Translations under genes and position numbers: made by a program
The notes under the pieces: generated by a model
Database searches by the model: none
Told to the model about the DNA's origin: nothing
Seen by the model: the letters and a program-made list of their open reading frames with translations, nothing else
In this document: one piece after another, positions 24,744 to 33,152 of the stretch
Position numbering within the stretch: the stretch's first letter is position 1
Layout: the number at the start of each line of letters is the position of its first letter
NCBI GenBank assembly: GCA_016217595.1
Contig: JACRHS010000007.1
Location: forward strand, 1-64,000
Length of the DNA: 64,000 nucleotides
Direction of reading: 5' to 3'
From: Opitutia bacterium
GTDB taxonomy: Bacteria; Verrucomicrobiota; Verrucomicrobiia; Opitutales; Opitutaceae

Positions 24744-26452
24744 TGGATGCCGGTAACGACCCCGGGGAACAGTCCCCTTTTTTGGCGCTACTGACCGCGC
24801 TCTATGGCAGCGACGTCGCCCGCCCGCTGGCGACAACCCTCGCCGGCCGCTGCGAGCAGCACCGTGCCGCGCATCCGGCACCCGCCGCAACGCGCCAGCC
24901 GCTGCCCCTGACTCAGGCTGATGCCTTGCTCATCGCCTACGCCGACCACGTGCAGGCGCCCGACGAAGCCCCGCTGCGCACGCTGGCTGATTTTGCCCAA
25001 AGGCATCTGCGCGGCGTCGTGAGTGGCATACACCTGCTGCCCTTCTATCCATCCAGTTCCGACGATGGCTTTGCCGTGAAAGATTTTTTCGCCGTCGCGC
25101 CCGAATACGGCACCTGGGACGACATCGCCCACCTGCGGGCCACCGGGTTCGACCTGATGTTCGATGGCGTGTTCAACCACGCGTCAGCGCAGGGCGACTG
25201 GTTCCGCCAATTTCTGGCCGACGCACCTGCGTACCGCGATTTCTTCGTAACGGTCGAGGGCAAGCCTGACCTCTCGGCCGTCATACGTCCGCGGGCGTTG
25301 CCATTGCTTACTGAATTCGCGACTGCCGCCGGCCCTCGCCAGGTCTGGACGACCTTCAGCGCCGATCAGGTTGATTTGAATTTCCGCGAGCCGGCCGTGT
25401 TGCTCGCAGTGGTTGAGGCGATGCTGTGCTACGCCGCCCGGGGGGCGCGCTTTTTGCGACTCGATGCCATCGCCTTTCTCTGGAAGGAAATTGGCACAAG
25501 CTGTCTGCACCGACCGCAGACCCATGTGATCATCCGACTCCTGCGCGCGGTGCTCGATGCCGCCGCCCCCCACGTATTGCTCATCACCGAGACCAATGTG
25601 CCGCACCGCGACAATGTGAGCTATTTCGGCCACGGTGCCGACGAAGCACAACTCGTGTACAACTTCGCCCTGCCGCCCCTCGTGTTGCACTCTTTCCAGA
25701 CCGGCAGTGCGGCCGCACTCACCCGCTGGGCGCAATCGCTCGAAGTTCCCTCGAACGCCACGACGTTCTTCAACTTCCTCGCCTCCCATGACGGCATCGG
25801 CCTCAACCCCGCGCGCGGCCTTTTGACCGACGCCGAGATTGACGCCCTCGTGCAGCGAACGAAGGAACGCGGCGGCTTCGTTTCGTACAAACGGCTGCCA
25901 GACGGCACCGAGGCACCGTACGAGCTAAACATCAACTTGCTCGACGCGCTCGCGCCGCCGGCCGTGACCGAGCCGGTCGCGCTCGTCGCCCGGCGATTTC
26001 TCACGGCCCACGCCATCCTGCTCAGTCTGGCGGGCGTCCCCGGAATCTATTTTCACTCGCTATTCGGGTCGCACGGCGATCCGGCGGCGGTGACCACGAC
26101 AAACAACAATCGCCGCATCAACCGCGAGAAATTGATCGGGGCACGACTCGAAGCGCAACTGACCGACGCGACCTCGCTGCGCGCCCAAGTTTTCGCCGGC
26201 ATGCGCGCGTGGTTGGAGCGGCGGCGCGTTTCCGCCGCCTTTGCGCCGTCGGCGACCCAGCAGGTGCGAACACTCGACCCGCGGGTGTTCACGGTGCTGC
26301 GCGAAGACGTTGCGCAGAAAGAACGCGTGCTGTGTCTGCACAACGTGAGCGCCGACATCGTGCCAGTGCCGTTGCCACGGTGGGCCGGCGAACCCCTGCA
26401 TCTCCAACCGTGGGAGACGCGCTGGCTTGCGACCCCGCCTGTCCGGTCGTAG
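24743..26452 (+). CDS. GH13_18 sugar phosphorylase, probable glucosylglycerate phosphorylase
   Basis: 569 residues, cytosolic, sucrose-phosphorylase subfamily of GH13. Predicted catalytic residues: nucleophile Asp241 (RFLRLDAIAF), acid/base Glu283 (LLITETNVPH), transition-state Asp350 (ASHDGIG). The sequence KEIGTSCLHRPQTH is typical of the glucosylglycerate-active branch rather than true sucrose phosphorylases. Expected reaction: glucosylglycerate + phosphate to glucose-1-phosphate + glycerate, recovering carbon when osmotic stress ends. It is directly coupled to the gpgS-type gene and followed 12 bases later by trkH. Sucrose or sucrose-6-phosphate as substrate is the alternative. Confidence 0.8.
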   Translation: MDAGNDPGEQSPFLALLTALYGSDVARPLATTLAGRCEQHRAAHPAPAATRQPLPLTQADALLIAYADHVQAPDEAPLRTLADFAQRHLRGVVSGIHLLPFYPSSSDDGFAVKDFFAVAPEYGTWDDIAHLRATGFDLMFDGVFNHASAQGDWFRQFLADAPAYRDFFVTVEGKPDLSAVIRPRALPLLTEFATAAGPRQVWTTFSADQVDLNFREPAVLLAVVEAMLCYAARGARFLRLDAIAFLWKEIGTSCLHRPQTHVIIRLLRAVLDAAAPHVLLITETNVPHRDNVSYFGHGADEAQLVYNFALPPLVLHSFQTGSAAALTRWAQSLEVPSNATTFFNFLASHDGIGLNPARGLLTDAEIDALVQRTKERGGFVSYKRLPDGTEAPYELNINLLDALAPPAVTEPVALVARRFLTAHAILLSLAGVPGIYFHSLFGSHGDPAAVTTTNNNRRINREKLIGARLEAQLTDATSLRAQVFAGMRAWLERRRVSAAFAPSATQQVRTLDPRVFTVLREDVAQKERVLCLHNVSADIVPVPLPRWAGEPLHLQPWETRWLATPPVRS

Positions 26453-26464
26453 TTTGGGCAACGG

Positions 26465-28282
26465 ATGGACACACACGAGAGCACCGCCTTGGTTTCCATT
26501 CTGCGCGAGCGGGGCGGTTTCAGCTCGGGCTTCATGGTATGCCTCGGCCTCCTGGCCGCGACCACCCTGGCGCTGGAGCAGGGATTCTCTTTGGGCGCGG
26601 AGCTGACGGATCGTCTGCATTTCTTCCAATACGGTCTGTCTTTCCTCTACGTTGTCCACCAAGGCTGGATGCTCTGGCGGGCCTCCGATCGGTGGGAGCT
26701 GCTGCGTCGGCGCAAATTCGAATACGCCCTGCTCGCGGGGTTTGTCCTGCTCGCCCTCGGCTTGGCGTGGTCCGATCCGGTCAGCGCCAGCGTGCTGCGG
26801 TTTCTCCATGGCAGCGCGCCGGCAGATCTCGTCGCGCCTCTCGTGCAACTGTTTTTGCTCGCGAGCGTGTTGCTCCAACTGGTGCAGCTGCATCACCGTT
26901 TGCTCGTTCATGGCCTGCGGGCCGAGTGGGTGCTCGTCGGCTCGTTTGCGATGCTCATTCTGGCCGGCACGCTGCTGCTCTTGCTGCCCCGCGCCGGAGC
27001 TGCCTCCAACACCACGCTCAGCGGCATCGATGCCCTCTTCACCGCCACCAGTGCCGTGTGCGTGACCGGTCTTTCGGTTTGCGACCCGGGTACGGCCTTT
27101 AGTCCGCTCGGACTGACGATCATCCTCGCCCTGATCCAAGCCGGCGGGCTCGGCATCATGACCTTTGTGGCGTTCCTCGCGGTGACCTCCTCGGAATCGC
27201 TTCCCGTCGCGCAGCTGTTGGCGTTCAAACAAATCGTCAACGCGCGCAGCTTTGCAGCGCTCAAGCGGCAAGTGTGGGCCATCGTGGGGTTCACCGTGGT
27301 GTGCGAAGGCGCGGGCGCACTGTGCCTGTTCTATGCCCTGCCCCCCACCGGCGACCCGTTCAGCCGGGCGGGCTGGAGCGTGTTTCACTCCATCTCGGCG
27401 TTTTGCAATGCCGGCTTCGCCCTGCAAAGCGACAGTCTGATCGCACACCGGACCGAGGCCGGCATTCTCCTGCCCATCATGGCGCTGATCGTGCTGGGCG
27501 GCCTGGGCTTTCTGGTCGTCAATGATCTGCTCGGCCTGCAAGTCACACGGCTGCCGTTGCTGCGCCGGGTGCCCTGGCTGAAGCGCTATCATCAACGCCT
27601 CCCCGTTTACCGCCTGCCCCTGCAAACCCGACTGGCCGTGCGCGTGACGGTCGGCTTGCTGATCATAGGCCTCGCCGGCTTCTGGGTGTTGGAAGCCGGA
27701 CACCTGTTGCGCGGACTGCCTTGGACCACGCAGGCCTGGCTCGCCACCTTTCAATCGGTCACCGCCCGCACGGCGGGTTTCAACACGGTGCCCATCGAGC
27801 AACTACAACCCGCCACCTTACTCCTGCTCATGGCCCTGATGGTGGTCGGTGCGAGCCCTGTTTCCACCGGTGGCGGCATCAAAACCGTGACGCTGGCCGT
27901 GCTGCTGCTGGCATTGCGGGCGATGATCGCGGGGCGCGACAAAGTGGAAATTTTCGGCCGCACATTGCCCCAACGCGTGCTGCTTGCGGCACTGGGCGTC
28001 TTCGTGCTCTACATGCTGGCGGCCGCGACGAGCGTGTTTGCCCTGACGTTGACCGATCCCGCGCTGTCGTTGCGCGCCCAATCATTTGAGGTGGTCTCGG
28101 CCTTGAGCACAGTCGGTCTGTCCACCGGTATCACCCCCCAGCTCAGCATCGGCGGGAAACTGGTTTTGTGCGCGACGATGTTTGTCGGTCGCCTCGGCCC
28201 GGTCGCTCTGGTGCTGGCGGTGTTTCGGATGGGCGCAGGCCGGCGTTTCGAATATCCCGAGGAGGAGCTGGTGGTCGGCTGA
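26465..28282 (+). CDS. trkH: TrkH/KtrB-family potassium uptake channel subunit
   Basis: 605 residues, polytopic inner-membrane protein. All four K+-selectivity P-loops are visible: SAVCVTGLS, SAFCNAGFA, TARTAGFN and STVGLSTG. About 150 extra N-terminal residues with some four helices precede the channel core, a layout seen in larger TrkH-like proteins. It imports K+, the first response to hyperosmotic shock. It lies 12 bases after the GH13_18 gene and 25 bases before its partner trkA, so K+ uptake and organic osmolyte metabolism appear co-transcribed. Confidence 0.9.
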   Translation: MDTHESTALVSILRERGGFSSGFMVCLGLLAATTLALEQGFSLGAELTDRLHFFQYGLSFLYVVHQGWMLWRASDRWELLRRRKFEYALLAGFVLLALGLAWSDPVSASVLRFLHGSAPADLVAPLVQLFLLASVLLQLVQLHHRLLVHGLRAEWVLVGSFAMLILAGTLLLLLPRAGAASNTTLSGIDALFTATSAVCVTGLSVCDPGTAFSPLGLTIILALIQAGGLGIMTFVAFLAVTSSESLPVAQLLAFKQIVNARSFAALKRQVWAIVGFTVVCEGAGALCLFYALPPTGDPFSRAGWSVFHSISAFCNAGFALQSDSLIAHRTEAGILLPIMALIVLGGLGFLVVNDLLGLQVTRLPLLRRVPWLKRYHQRLPVYRLPLQTRLAVRVTVGLLIIGLAGFWVLEAGHLLRGLPWTTQAWLATFQSVTARTAGFNTVPIEQLQPATLLLLMALMVVGASPVSTGGGIKTVTLAVLLLALRAMIAGRDKVEIFGRTLPQRVLLAALGVFVLYMLAAATSVFALTLTDPALSLRAQSFEVVSALSTVGLSTGITPQLSIGGKLVLCATMFVGRLGPVALVLAVFRMGAGRRFEYPEEELVVG

Positions 28283-28307
28283 ACTTCTGGCCCACGCATT
28301 TTAACCC

Positions 28308-28991
28308 ATGAAATTTGCCATCGTAGGAATCGGAGACTTCGGCCGGGCCGCCGCCCTGGGGCTGGCGCGTGCCGGAGTGGATGTAATCGCGGTCGATAAC
28401 GACATGGATCGGTTGGACACAATCAAGGGCGAGGTGGCGCTCGCGCTGCGGATCGATGCCGCCCAATCCGGTGCACTGGCCACCCACGGTTTGAACACCG
28501 TCGATGTGCTCGTGGCCACCATCGGCAAAAATTTTGAAGCCCAGGCGCTGGTGGTCGTGCACGCCAAGCAACTCGGCATCAAACGCGTCGTCGCGCGCGC
28601 CCTGACCGATGATCACCGCCGCATCCTCGAAGCCGTGGGCGCCGACCTCGTGTTTAATCCCGAGGAGGAGGCTGCGCGCGCCATGGTCCAGCGACTCACC
28701 ATTCCCAACATCAAAAATTATTTCGAGCTGGCCGACGGATTCAATCTGGTCGAGATCGCCGCCCCGCCCGGAATCGTCGGCAAATCGCTTCAGCAATTGC
28801 GCCTGCGGCAGGACCACCGGCTGAATCTCATCGCCATCAAGCGCGAGCGCAATCAGCTCAGCGGCTGGTTGACCCGGACCGAGATAAAAGCGGTGCCGCA
28901 GCCGGAGGATATCATCCAGGCCGGCGATATCGTGGCCCTGGTGGGCAGCGTACGCGACCTGAGAAAATTCGTGGACGCATTCACTCGTTAA
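28308..28991 (+). CDS. trkA: TrkA/KtrA-family potassium channel gating subunit
   Basis: 227 residues: one RCK module, as in KtrA rather than the double-length E. coli TrkA. The RCK_N nucleotide-binding domain begins FAIVGIGDFGRAAA (GxGxxG) with an acidic residue after strand 2 (VDND). The RCK_C domain follows from about residue 140 (VEIAAPPGIVGKSLQQL). Peripheral membrane subunit that opens the TrkH pore in response to bound nucleotide. It closes the osmolyte operon; 128 bases without recognisable features separate it from the SLC13-type gene. Confidence 0.9.
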   Translation: MKFAIVGIGDFGRAAALGLARAGVDVIAVDNDMDRLDTIKGEVALALRIDAAQSGALATHGLNTVDVLVATIGKNFEAQALVVVHAKQLGIKRVVARALTDDHRRILEAVGADLVFNPEEEAARAMVQRLTIPNIKNYFELADGFNLVEIAAPPGIVGKSLQQLRLRQDHRLNLIAIKRERNQLSGWLTRTEIKAVPQPEDIIQAGDIVALVGSVRDLRKFVDAFTR

Positions 28992-29119
28992 CGCTTCAGA
29001 CACCAGCCAGTGCGCGGCAACGCTCCACGACCTGCAGCGGGCACAAACCGCGGCGACGGAACGAAACACCGTCTGATCGCCATTGCGGCCGGCTCCCGTC
29101 TTCTTAGCCTGTAGCACGC

Positions 29120-30916
29120 ATGACCTGGCCGATCGCATTCGTCTTCCTGCTGCTGTTGGCCGCACTGGTTAGTTTTGTCTGGGAGAGGATTCCCGCCGAC
29201 CTCACCGCACTGGCCGTACTCGTGGTGCTCCTGGTCACTGGTTTGGTGCCGGAAAACGATGTGCTGGGTGTATTCGCCAATCCCGCACCGATCACCGTGG
29301 GCGCGATGTTCGTGTTGAGCGCAGCACTGGTAAAATGCGGCGCGCTCGATTTGTTGTCCGGCTGGATCGAACGCACCGCCCGCTGGCGTTACCCATTAGT
29401 GATGCTCGCACTCGCCGGTGTGGTCGCGCTGCTCTCCGCTTTCGTCAACAATACGCCCGTGGTCGTGGTTTTCCTGCCGATCACACTCAATCTGGCGCGA
29501 CGGATGCACCTGCCGGCCTCCAAGCTTTTGATCCCGCTCTCCTATGCAGCCATCCTCGGCGGCACTTGTACACTGATCGGCACCAGCACGAACCTCATCG
29601 TCAACGGCATCGCCGTGACGCAGGGGCAGCCGGCCTTCGCGATGTTCGAGCTGGCCTGGCTCGGGGTGCCGACCACGATCATCGGCGCGCTTTACCTCGC
29701 GTTCTTCGGCCTGCGCCGTCTGCCCGTGCGGGAGATGCTGACCTCCATTCTGACCGCAGAAGAACGGCGCGAGTACATCACAGAGGCGTTCGTCCAGGCG
29801 GACTCCCGCGCGGTCGGAAGAACGCTGGCCGAGGCGGGACTGATCGGAGCCAAAGGAGTGCGCGTGCTTGAGATTGTGCGCGATGGCGCGCCACTCGACA
29901 CCGAGCGCACGGAGGTGCGTCTGGCGGCAGGCGATCGCCTGGTGTTGGCTTGTCGCCCCAAAGGCATCGTCCACACGCGCGGTCTCGCAGGGGTCGATCT
30001 GGTGACAGAGCTGCAACTCGGCCTCGAACAAATCGCCGCGCATGAGGGCGCGTTGGTGGAAGGGATCGTGCCCCCGCGTTCTGCGCTGGTCGGCTACACC
30101 GTACGCGAATCGGATTTTCGCCGGCGATTCGCCATGATCGTACTGGCCGTGCATCGCAAAGGACAGAATCTGCGCGAGCATCTGGACACGCTCGCCCTAG
30201 AGGCGGGCGATGTCCTGCTCAGGATGGGCACAGATCAGGCGATCGCCCGGTTGCGCCAACACGAAGACGTGGTGCTCTTCGACCGGCCCACGTTACCGGC
30301 ACGCCCGCAATATCGAAAGGTCGCCTGGGTGCTCAGCGTGATCGGAGCGGTCGTGGGTGCCGCCACCGCCGGCTGGGTGCCGATCCAGATTGGAGCGCTG
30401 GTGGGCTGCGTGATCATCTGCCTGACGGGCTGCCTCAAACCCAAGGCGGCCTACCGTGCCGTGGAATGGAACATCCTGTTTCTCATTTTCGGGATGCTGG
30501 CGCTCGGATTAGCGATGGAACGCACTGGAGCGGCCGCCTGGCTGGCGCAAGAAATCGTACGCGGTGTCGAGGTGGCAGTGCCCTCGGCATACAAAGCCAT
30601 GGCGATGCTCGCCTGCATGTATCTCGTCACCGCCGTCCTGACCGAGTTGTTGTCGAACAACGCGGTCGCCGCACTCATGACCCCCATCGCACTCGGAGTT
30701 GCGACGGCGCTGAATGCCAATCCACGGGCCTATCTGGTCGCGGTGATGTTCGCGGCCTCGGCCGCGTTTTCCACGCCGATCGGATACCAGACCAACACCT
30801 ACGTTTACGGCGTTGGCGGCTATCGATTCAGCGATTTCGTAAAGTTTGGGCTGCCCTTAAACCTGCTCTGCTTCCTCATGGCGATGCTGATGATTCCGCG
30901 CCTCTGGCCGCTGTAA
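29120..30916 (+). CDS. SLC13/DASS-family transporter with two TrkA_C domains
   Basis: 598 residues. Two sets of helices flank a soluble centre (about 210-390) with two RCK_C/TrkA_C-like modules (GRTLAEAGLIGAKGVRVLEI and GYTVRESDFRRRFAMIVLA). The transport motifs are NNTPVVVVF and GTSTNLIVNG in the first repeat and LSNNAVAAL in the second, where the Ser-Asn-Thr type sites bind Na+ and anion. Proteins of this type carry sulfate, dicarboxylates or similar anions. It follows trkA in the same direction but with its own leader. Confidence 0.85.
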   Translation: MTWPIAFVFLLLLAALVSFVWERIPADLTALAVLVVLLVTGLVPENDVLGVFANPAPITVGAMFVLSAALVKCGALDLLSGWIERTARWRYPLVMLALAGVVALLSAFVNNTPVVVVFLPITLNLARRMHLPASKLLIPLSYAAILGGTCTLIGTSTNLIVNGIAVTQGQPAFAMFELAWLGVPTTIIGALYLAFFGLRRLPVREMLTSILTAEERREYITEAFVQADSRAVGRTLAEAGLIGAKGVRVLEIVRDGAPLDTERTEVRLAAGDRLVLACRPKGIVHTRGLAGVDLVTELQLGLEQIAAHEGALVEGIVPPRSALVGYTVRESDFRRRFAMIVLAVHRKGQNLREHLDTLALEAGDVLLRMGTDQAIARLRQHEDVVLFDRPTLPARPQYRKVAWVLSVIGAVVGAATAGWVPIQIGALVGCVIICLTGCLKPKAAYRAVEWNILFLIFGMLALGLAMERTGAAAWLAQEIVRGVEVAVPSAYKAMAMLACMYLVTAVLTELLSNNAVAALMTPIALGVATALNANPRAYLVAVMFAASAAFSTPIGYQTNTYVYGVGGYRFSDFVKFGLPLNLLCFLMAMLMIPRLWPL

Positions 30917-30920
30917 ATAC

Positions 30921-30934
30921 GCACGAATGCGTGC
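30921..30934 (+). terminator. Small hairpin after the SLC13-type gene
   Basis: GCACG-AATG-CGTGC starts five bases after the stop codon. The stem is only 5 bp and no T-run follows, so it is a weak candidate terminator. Confidence 0.3.
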
Positions 30935-30979
30935 ATCCCTTGGGTTGCCTCACCGGAGAAATTACCTTAGGAAATTATC

Positions 30980-31537
30980 GTGACGATGACACCCCTCATG
31001 CGCATCCCCGAAGGGAATCGGACGTCCACTTCCGCGCTCGCGAGATTCTCTGCGCACCCGCTCTGCTGGGTCACGATGGCGGTCATGCTCCTGGCGCTGG
31101 ATGTACTCACGGGACCCACCATTCAGTTTCCCATCGCCTATTTGCTTCCGGTGGGTTTGGCCGCCTGGCACGTGCGCAGATATTGGGCTGGCAGCCTCGC
31201 AATGTCGCTGCCTCTGGGGCGGTTCGGCATCGTCTGGTTGATCGAAGCGTCTTCGGCACCGCTTTGGGCCGCAGTAATAAATCTGCTCATCCGGGTTGCC
31301 GTGTTGCTCGTCTTGTCGGAGTTTGTCTGGCGCTACCGCCGGGCGGCGCGTGAAGTGAAAGTATTGAGCGGATTGCTGCCGATCTGTGCATATTGCCGGA
31401 AAATCCGCGACGAAAAGGACCAGTGGCAGGTGCTCGAAAACTATCTACCAACTCATTCAGAGGCCGATCTTACGCATGGTATCTGTCCGAATTGCGCACG
31501 GGTGCATTTTCCGGAGGCATTTAACCAACAGCCGTAA
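30980..31537 (+). CDS. Membrane protein with C-terminal zinc-ribbon-like cysteine motif
   Basis: 185 residues. Residues 27-118 contain about four hydrophobic helices, and this part resembles the membrane domain of the histidine kinase at 37.5-38.6 kb (D..tG..I...iaYllPv....W...RyWA). The soluble tail holds CAYCRKIRDEKDQW (Cys136, Cys139) and THGICPNC (His166, Cys169, Cys172), a pattern often appended to PAS and response-regulator proteins. There is no kinase core. The GTG at 30980 has AGGA seven bases upstream and is preferred; an ATG at 30986 is the alternative. Probably a sensory or redox/metal-responsive accessory protein. Confidence 0.65.
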   Translation: MTMTPLMRIPEGNRTSTSALARFSAHPLCWVTMAVMLLALDVLTGPTIQFPIAYLLPVGLAAWHVRRYWAGSLAMSLPLGRFGIVWLIEASSAPLWAAVINLLIRVAVLLVLSEFVWRYRRAAREVKVLSGLLPICAYCRKIRDEKDQWQVLENYLPTHSEADLTHGICPNCARVHFPEAFNQQP

Positions 31538-31611
31538 CGGCTTTGACGCGGACAGGCCCGTGCCAGACGCATGGCGCCTAGCAACGTCCAACCCCATAAA
31601 GATAACTAGGT

Positions 31612-31654
31612 GGGGTCTGCACCGGAAATTGCGCCGTGTACGCGGCTAGACCCC
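31612..31654. terminator. Inverted repeat between convergent genes
   Basis: GGGGTCT (31612-31618) and AGACCCC (31648-31654) pair exactly, enclosing a 29-base GC-rich interior. It lies between the stop of the zinc-ribbon membrane protein and that of the LapA-like gene (31657), and could end transcription from both sides. Confidence 0.45.
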
Positions 31655-31656
31655 GC

Positions 31657-31893
31657 TTAGCTTTTATTAGTGGTCTGTGCTTCCGGCGCGAATGCCCGTT
31701 TTCGCCGTGCAGCTACGGCCCCGGTGATCACGCCGCCCAACGCACCACAAATGGCTGCCAGCAGGATGACCAAGGCCTGCGACATGGAGAACTGCCAATA
31801 GAGGAAGCGCACCGTGATCATTCCGGCGTTTTGTACGCTGAACAAAGCGACCAACAACATGAGAAACACAACCAGCAAGAGTTTGATATTCAT
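31657..31893 (-). CDS. LapA-domain small membrane protein (DUF1049 type)
   Basis: 78 residues with two hydrophobic helices: MNIKLLLVVFLMLLVALFSVQN and a second from about residue 35. The sequence FSVQNAGMITVRFLYWQFSMSQALVILLAAICGALGG fits the LapA/DUF1049 pattern (hairpin of two helices with a short central strand), followed by a basic tail (ARRKRAF). It begins 40 bases after the mscS stop on the same strand, so the two are probably co-transcribed. Its role is unknown; LapA-like proteins are linked to envelope assembly. Confidence 0.75.
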   Translation of the reverse strand: MNIKLLLVVFLMLLVALFSVQNAGMITVRFLYWQFSMSQALVILLAAICGALGGVITGAVAARRKRAFAPEAQTTNKS

Positions 31894-31933
31894 ATTTGAC
31901 GGGGGACAAGGAGCCATGTGCAAACCACAAGAA

Positions 31934-32818
31934 TTATTGCCGGCTTGTCGGCGTAGAGAAGGTTGGCCGCAAATGCACCACTCGTTGCGGGAAAGGGATC
32001 TCGATACCATGTTCACGCAGCTTCCGTTCGATGGCGAAGTTGATATCGCTACGGAAGCGTCGGGGTGCTACCGCCATGGCCTGGGTCCAGAGCGCGAGTT
32101 CAAAGTTTAGCGAGCTCTCGCCGAAGCTGTCGAAAAAAACCGTCGGCGCCGGGTCTGCCAGCACACTAGTCTGTTCGGCCGCCACCGCTAGAAGTACCGC
32201 GCGCAGTTTTTCGATATCGGTGCCATAAGCCACTCCAACGGGCAGCCGCAGCCGAACCTTCGGATCGCCATGGCTCCAGTTGGTGATCGGTTGGGTGACG
32301 AGGTCCGAGTTCGGCACGATGATCGAGATGTTATCGTTGGTGACAACGGTCGTGCTGCGCAGGCTGATCTTAGTAACCTGTCCCGCGACGCCCGCTACCT
32401 CGATGCGGTCGCCGAGGGCGATGGGCCGTTCCGCGAGAAGGACGAGTCCGCTGACGATATTGCCGATGACATTTTGCAGGCCAAAGCCAACTCCTATGCC
32501 CAGCGCGCCAAAGACGACCGCCAACGCACTCAAATCGAAGCGAATCACTTTCAAGGCAAAGAAAAAGCCGATCGCGATGAAACAGTATCCGACGAACCGA
32601 CTGACAGCGTATTGCAGGTCCGAGCTGAGATGAGTGCGGGCCAGCACGCGCCTCCGTAGGAAGCTCCGGAGAAAACGCTCTGCCACGAACACAAGCGCCA
32701 CCACCGCCAAAAATTTGATGAGACTGTTCAGCGTGAGGTTATTGTCCCCAAGTTCGATCAGCGGATAGTTGACGACCTTTTGCAGTTCCGCCCACCACTG
32801 GCTCAATGTATCGCGCAT
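31934..32818 (-). CDS. Small-conductance mechanosensitive channel, MscS family
   Basis: 294 residues. Three N-terminal helices lead to the pore-lining TM3 (ALGIGVGFGLQNVIGNIVSG) and the beta domain (ALGDRIEVAGVAGQVTKISLRSTTV, IIVPNSD), then the alpha/beta C-terminal domain. It is close in length to E. coli MscS (286). It releases solutes when membrane tension rises on hypo-osmotic shock, which complements the K+ and osmolyte accumulation genes a few kilobases away. The start has a good ribosome-binding site (GGGAG, six bases before ATG), unlike most genes here. Confidence 0.92.
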   Translation of the reverse strand: MRDTLSQWWAELQKVVNYPLIELGDNNLTLNSLIKFLAVVALVFVAERFLRSFLRRRVLARTHLSSDLQYAVSRFVGYCFIAIGFFFALKVIRFDLSALAVVFGALGIGVGFGLQNVIGNIVSGLVLLAERPIALGDRIEVAGVAGQVTKISLRSTTVVTNDNISIIVPNSDLVTQPITNWSHGDPKVRLRLPVGVAYGTDIEKLRAVLLAVAAEQTSVLADPAPTVFFDSFGESSLNFELALWTQAMAVAPRRFRSDINFAIERKLREHGIEIPFPQRVVHLRPTFSTPTSRQ

Positions 32819-32844
32819 AGTTGCTCCCTTGTCTTTGACTGATC

Positions 32845-32869
32845 GAGTCGTGACTGTTTTTTGCGACTC
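32845..32869. repeat. 6-bp inverted repeat in the AT-rich divergent region
   Basis: GAGTCG (32845-32850) and CGACTC (32864-32869) flank a T-rich spacer, about 27 bases upstream of the mscS start. The whole region 32819-33044 is AT-rich, holds no other recognisable gene and must contain promoters for mscS and for the small ORF and lipoprotein pair. The repeat could be an operator. Confidence 0.35.
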
Positions 32870-33044
32870 CCTTGCCCGTGGCCCCCGATTATCACTAGTG
32901 TCGGCTTGTTAAATAAACCGTAAGGAACATAATTGTTTAAACTGAAGAGCGCCCACCTCGTCTAAACCAGAAGAAGACGCGCAGGGCAACCGGCATTAAC
33001 AACCCAGTCCGTATTTTTGGCCGTGTGCAGATAAGGGATAAATC

Positions 33045-33152
33045 ATGAACAATCCAAAGGCCGTTTTCACTTCGAGTCAGACCAGCGCCGCAGTTTTGAA
33101 TGGTCTTCCGTTGAAGATCGCCGCGCACAATCTATCGCACAGGAAAATATGA
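33045..33152 (+). CDS. Possible 35-residue small protein or leader ORF
   Basis: ATG at 33045 with AAGGGA ending seven bases upstream, a good ribosome-binding site. The frame encodes 35 residues starting MNNPKAVFTSSQ, and its TGA overlaps the ATG of the following lipoprotein gene in the arrangement ATGA. Such coupling suggests translation of both. The peptide is basic, without a membrane helix, and matches no family I know. It may be a leader that couples translation rather than a functional protein. Confidence 0.45.
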   Translation: MNNPKAVFTSSQTSAAVLNGLPLKIAAHNLSHRKI

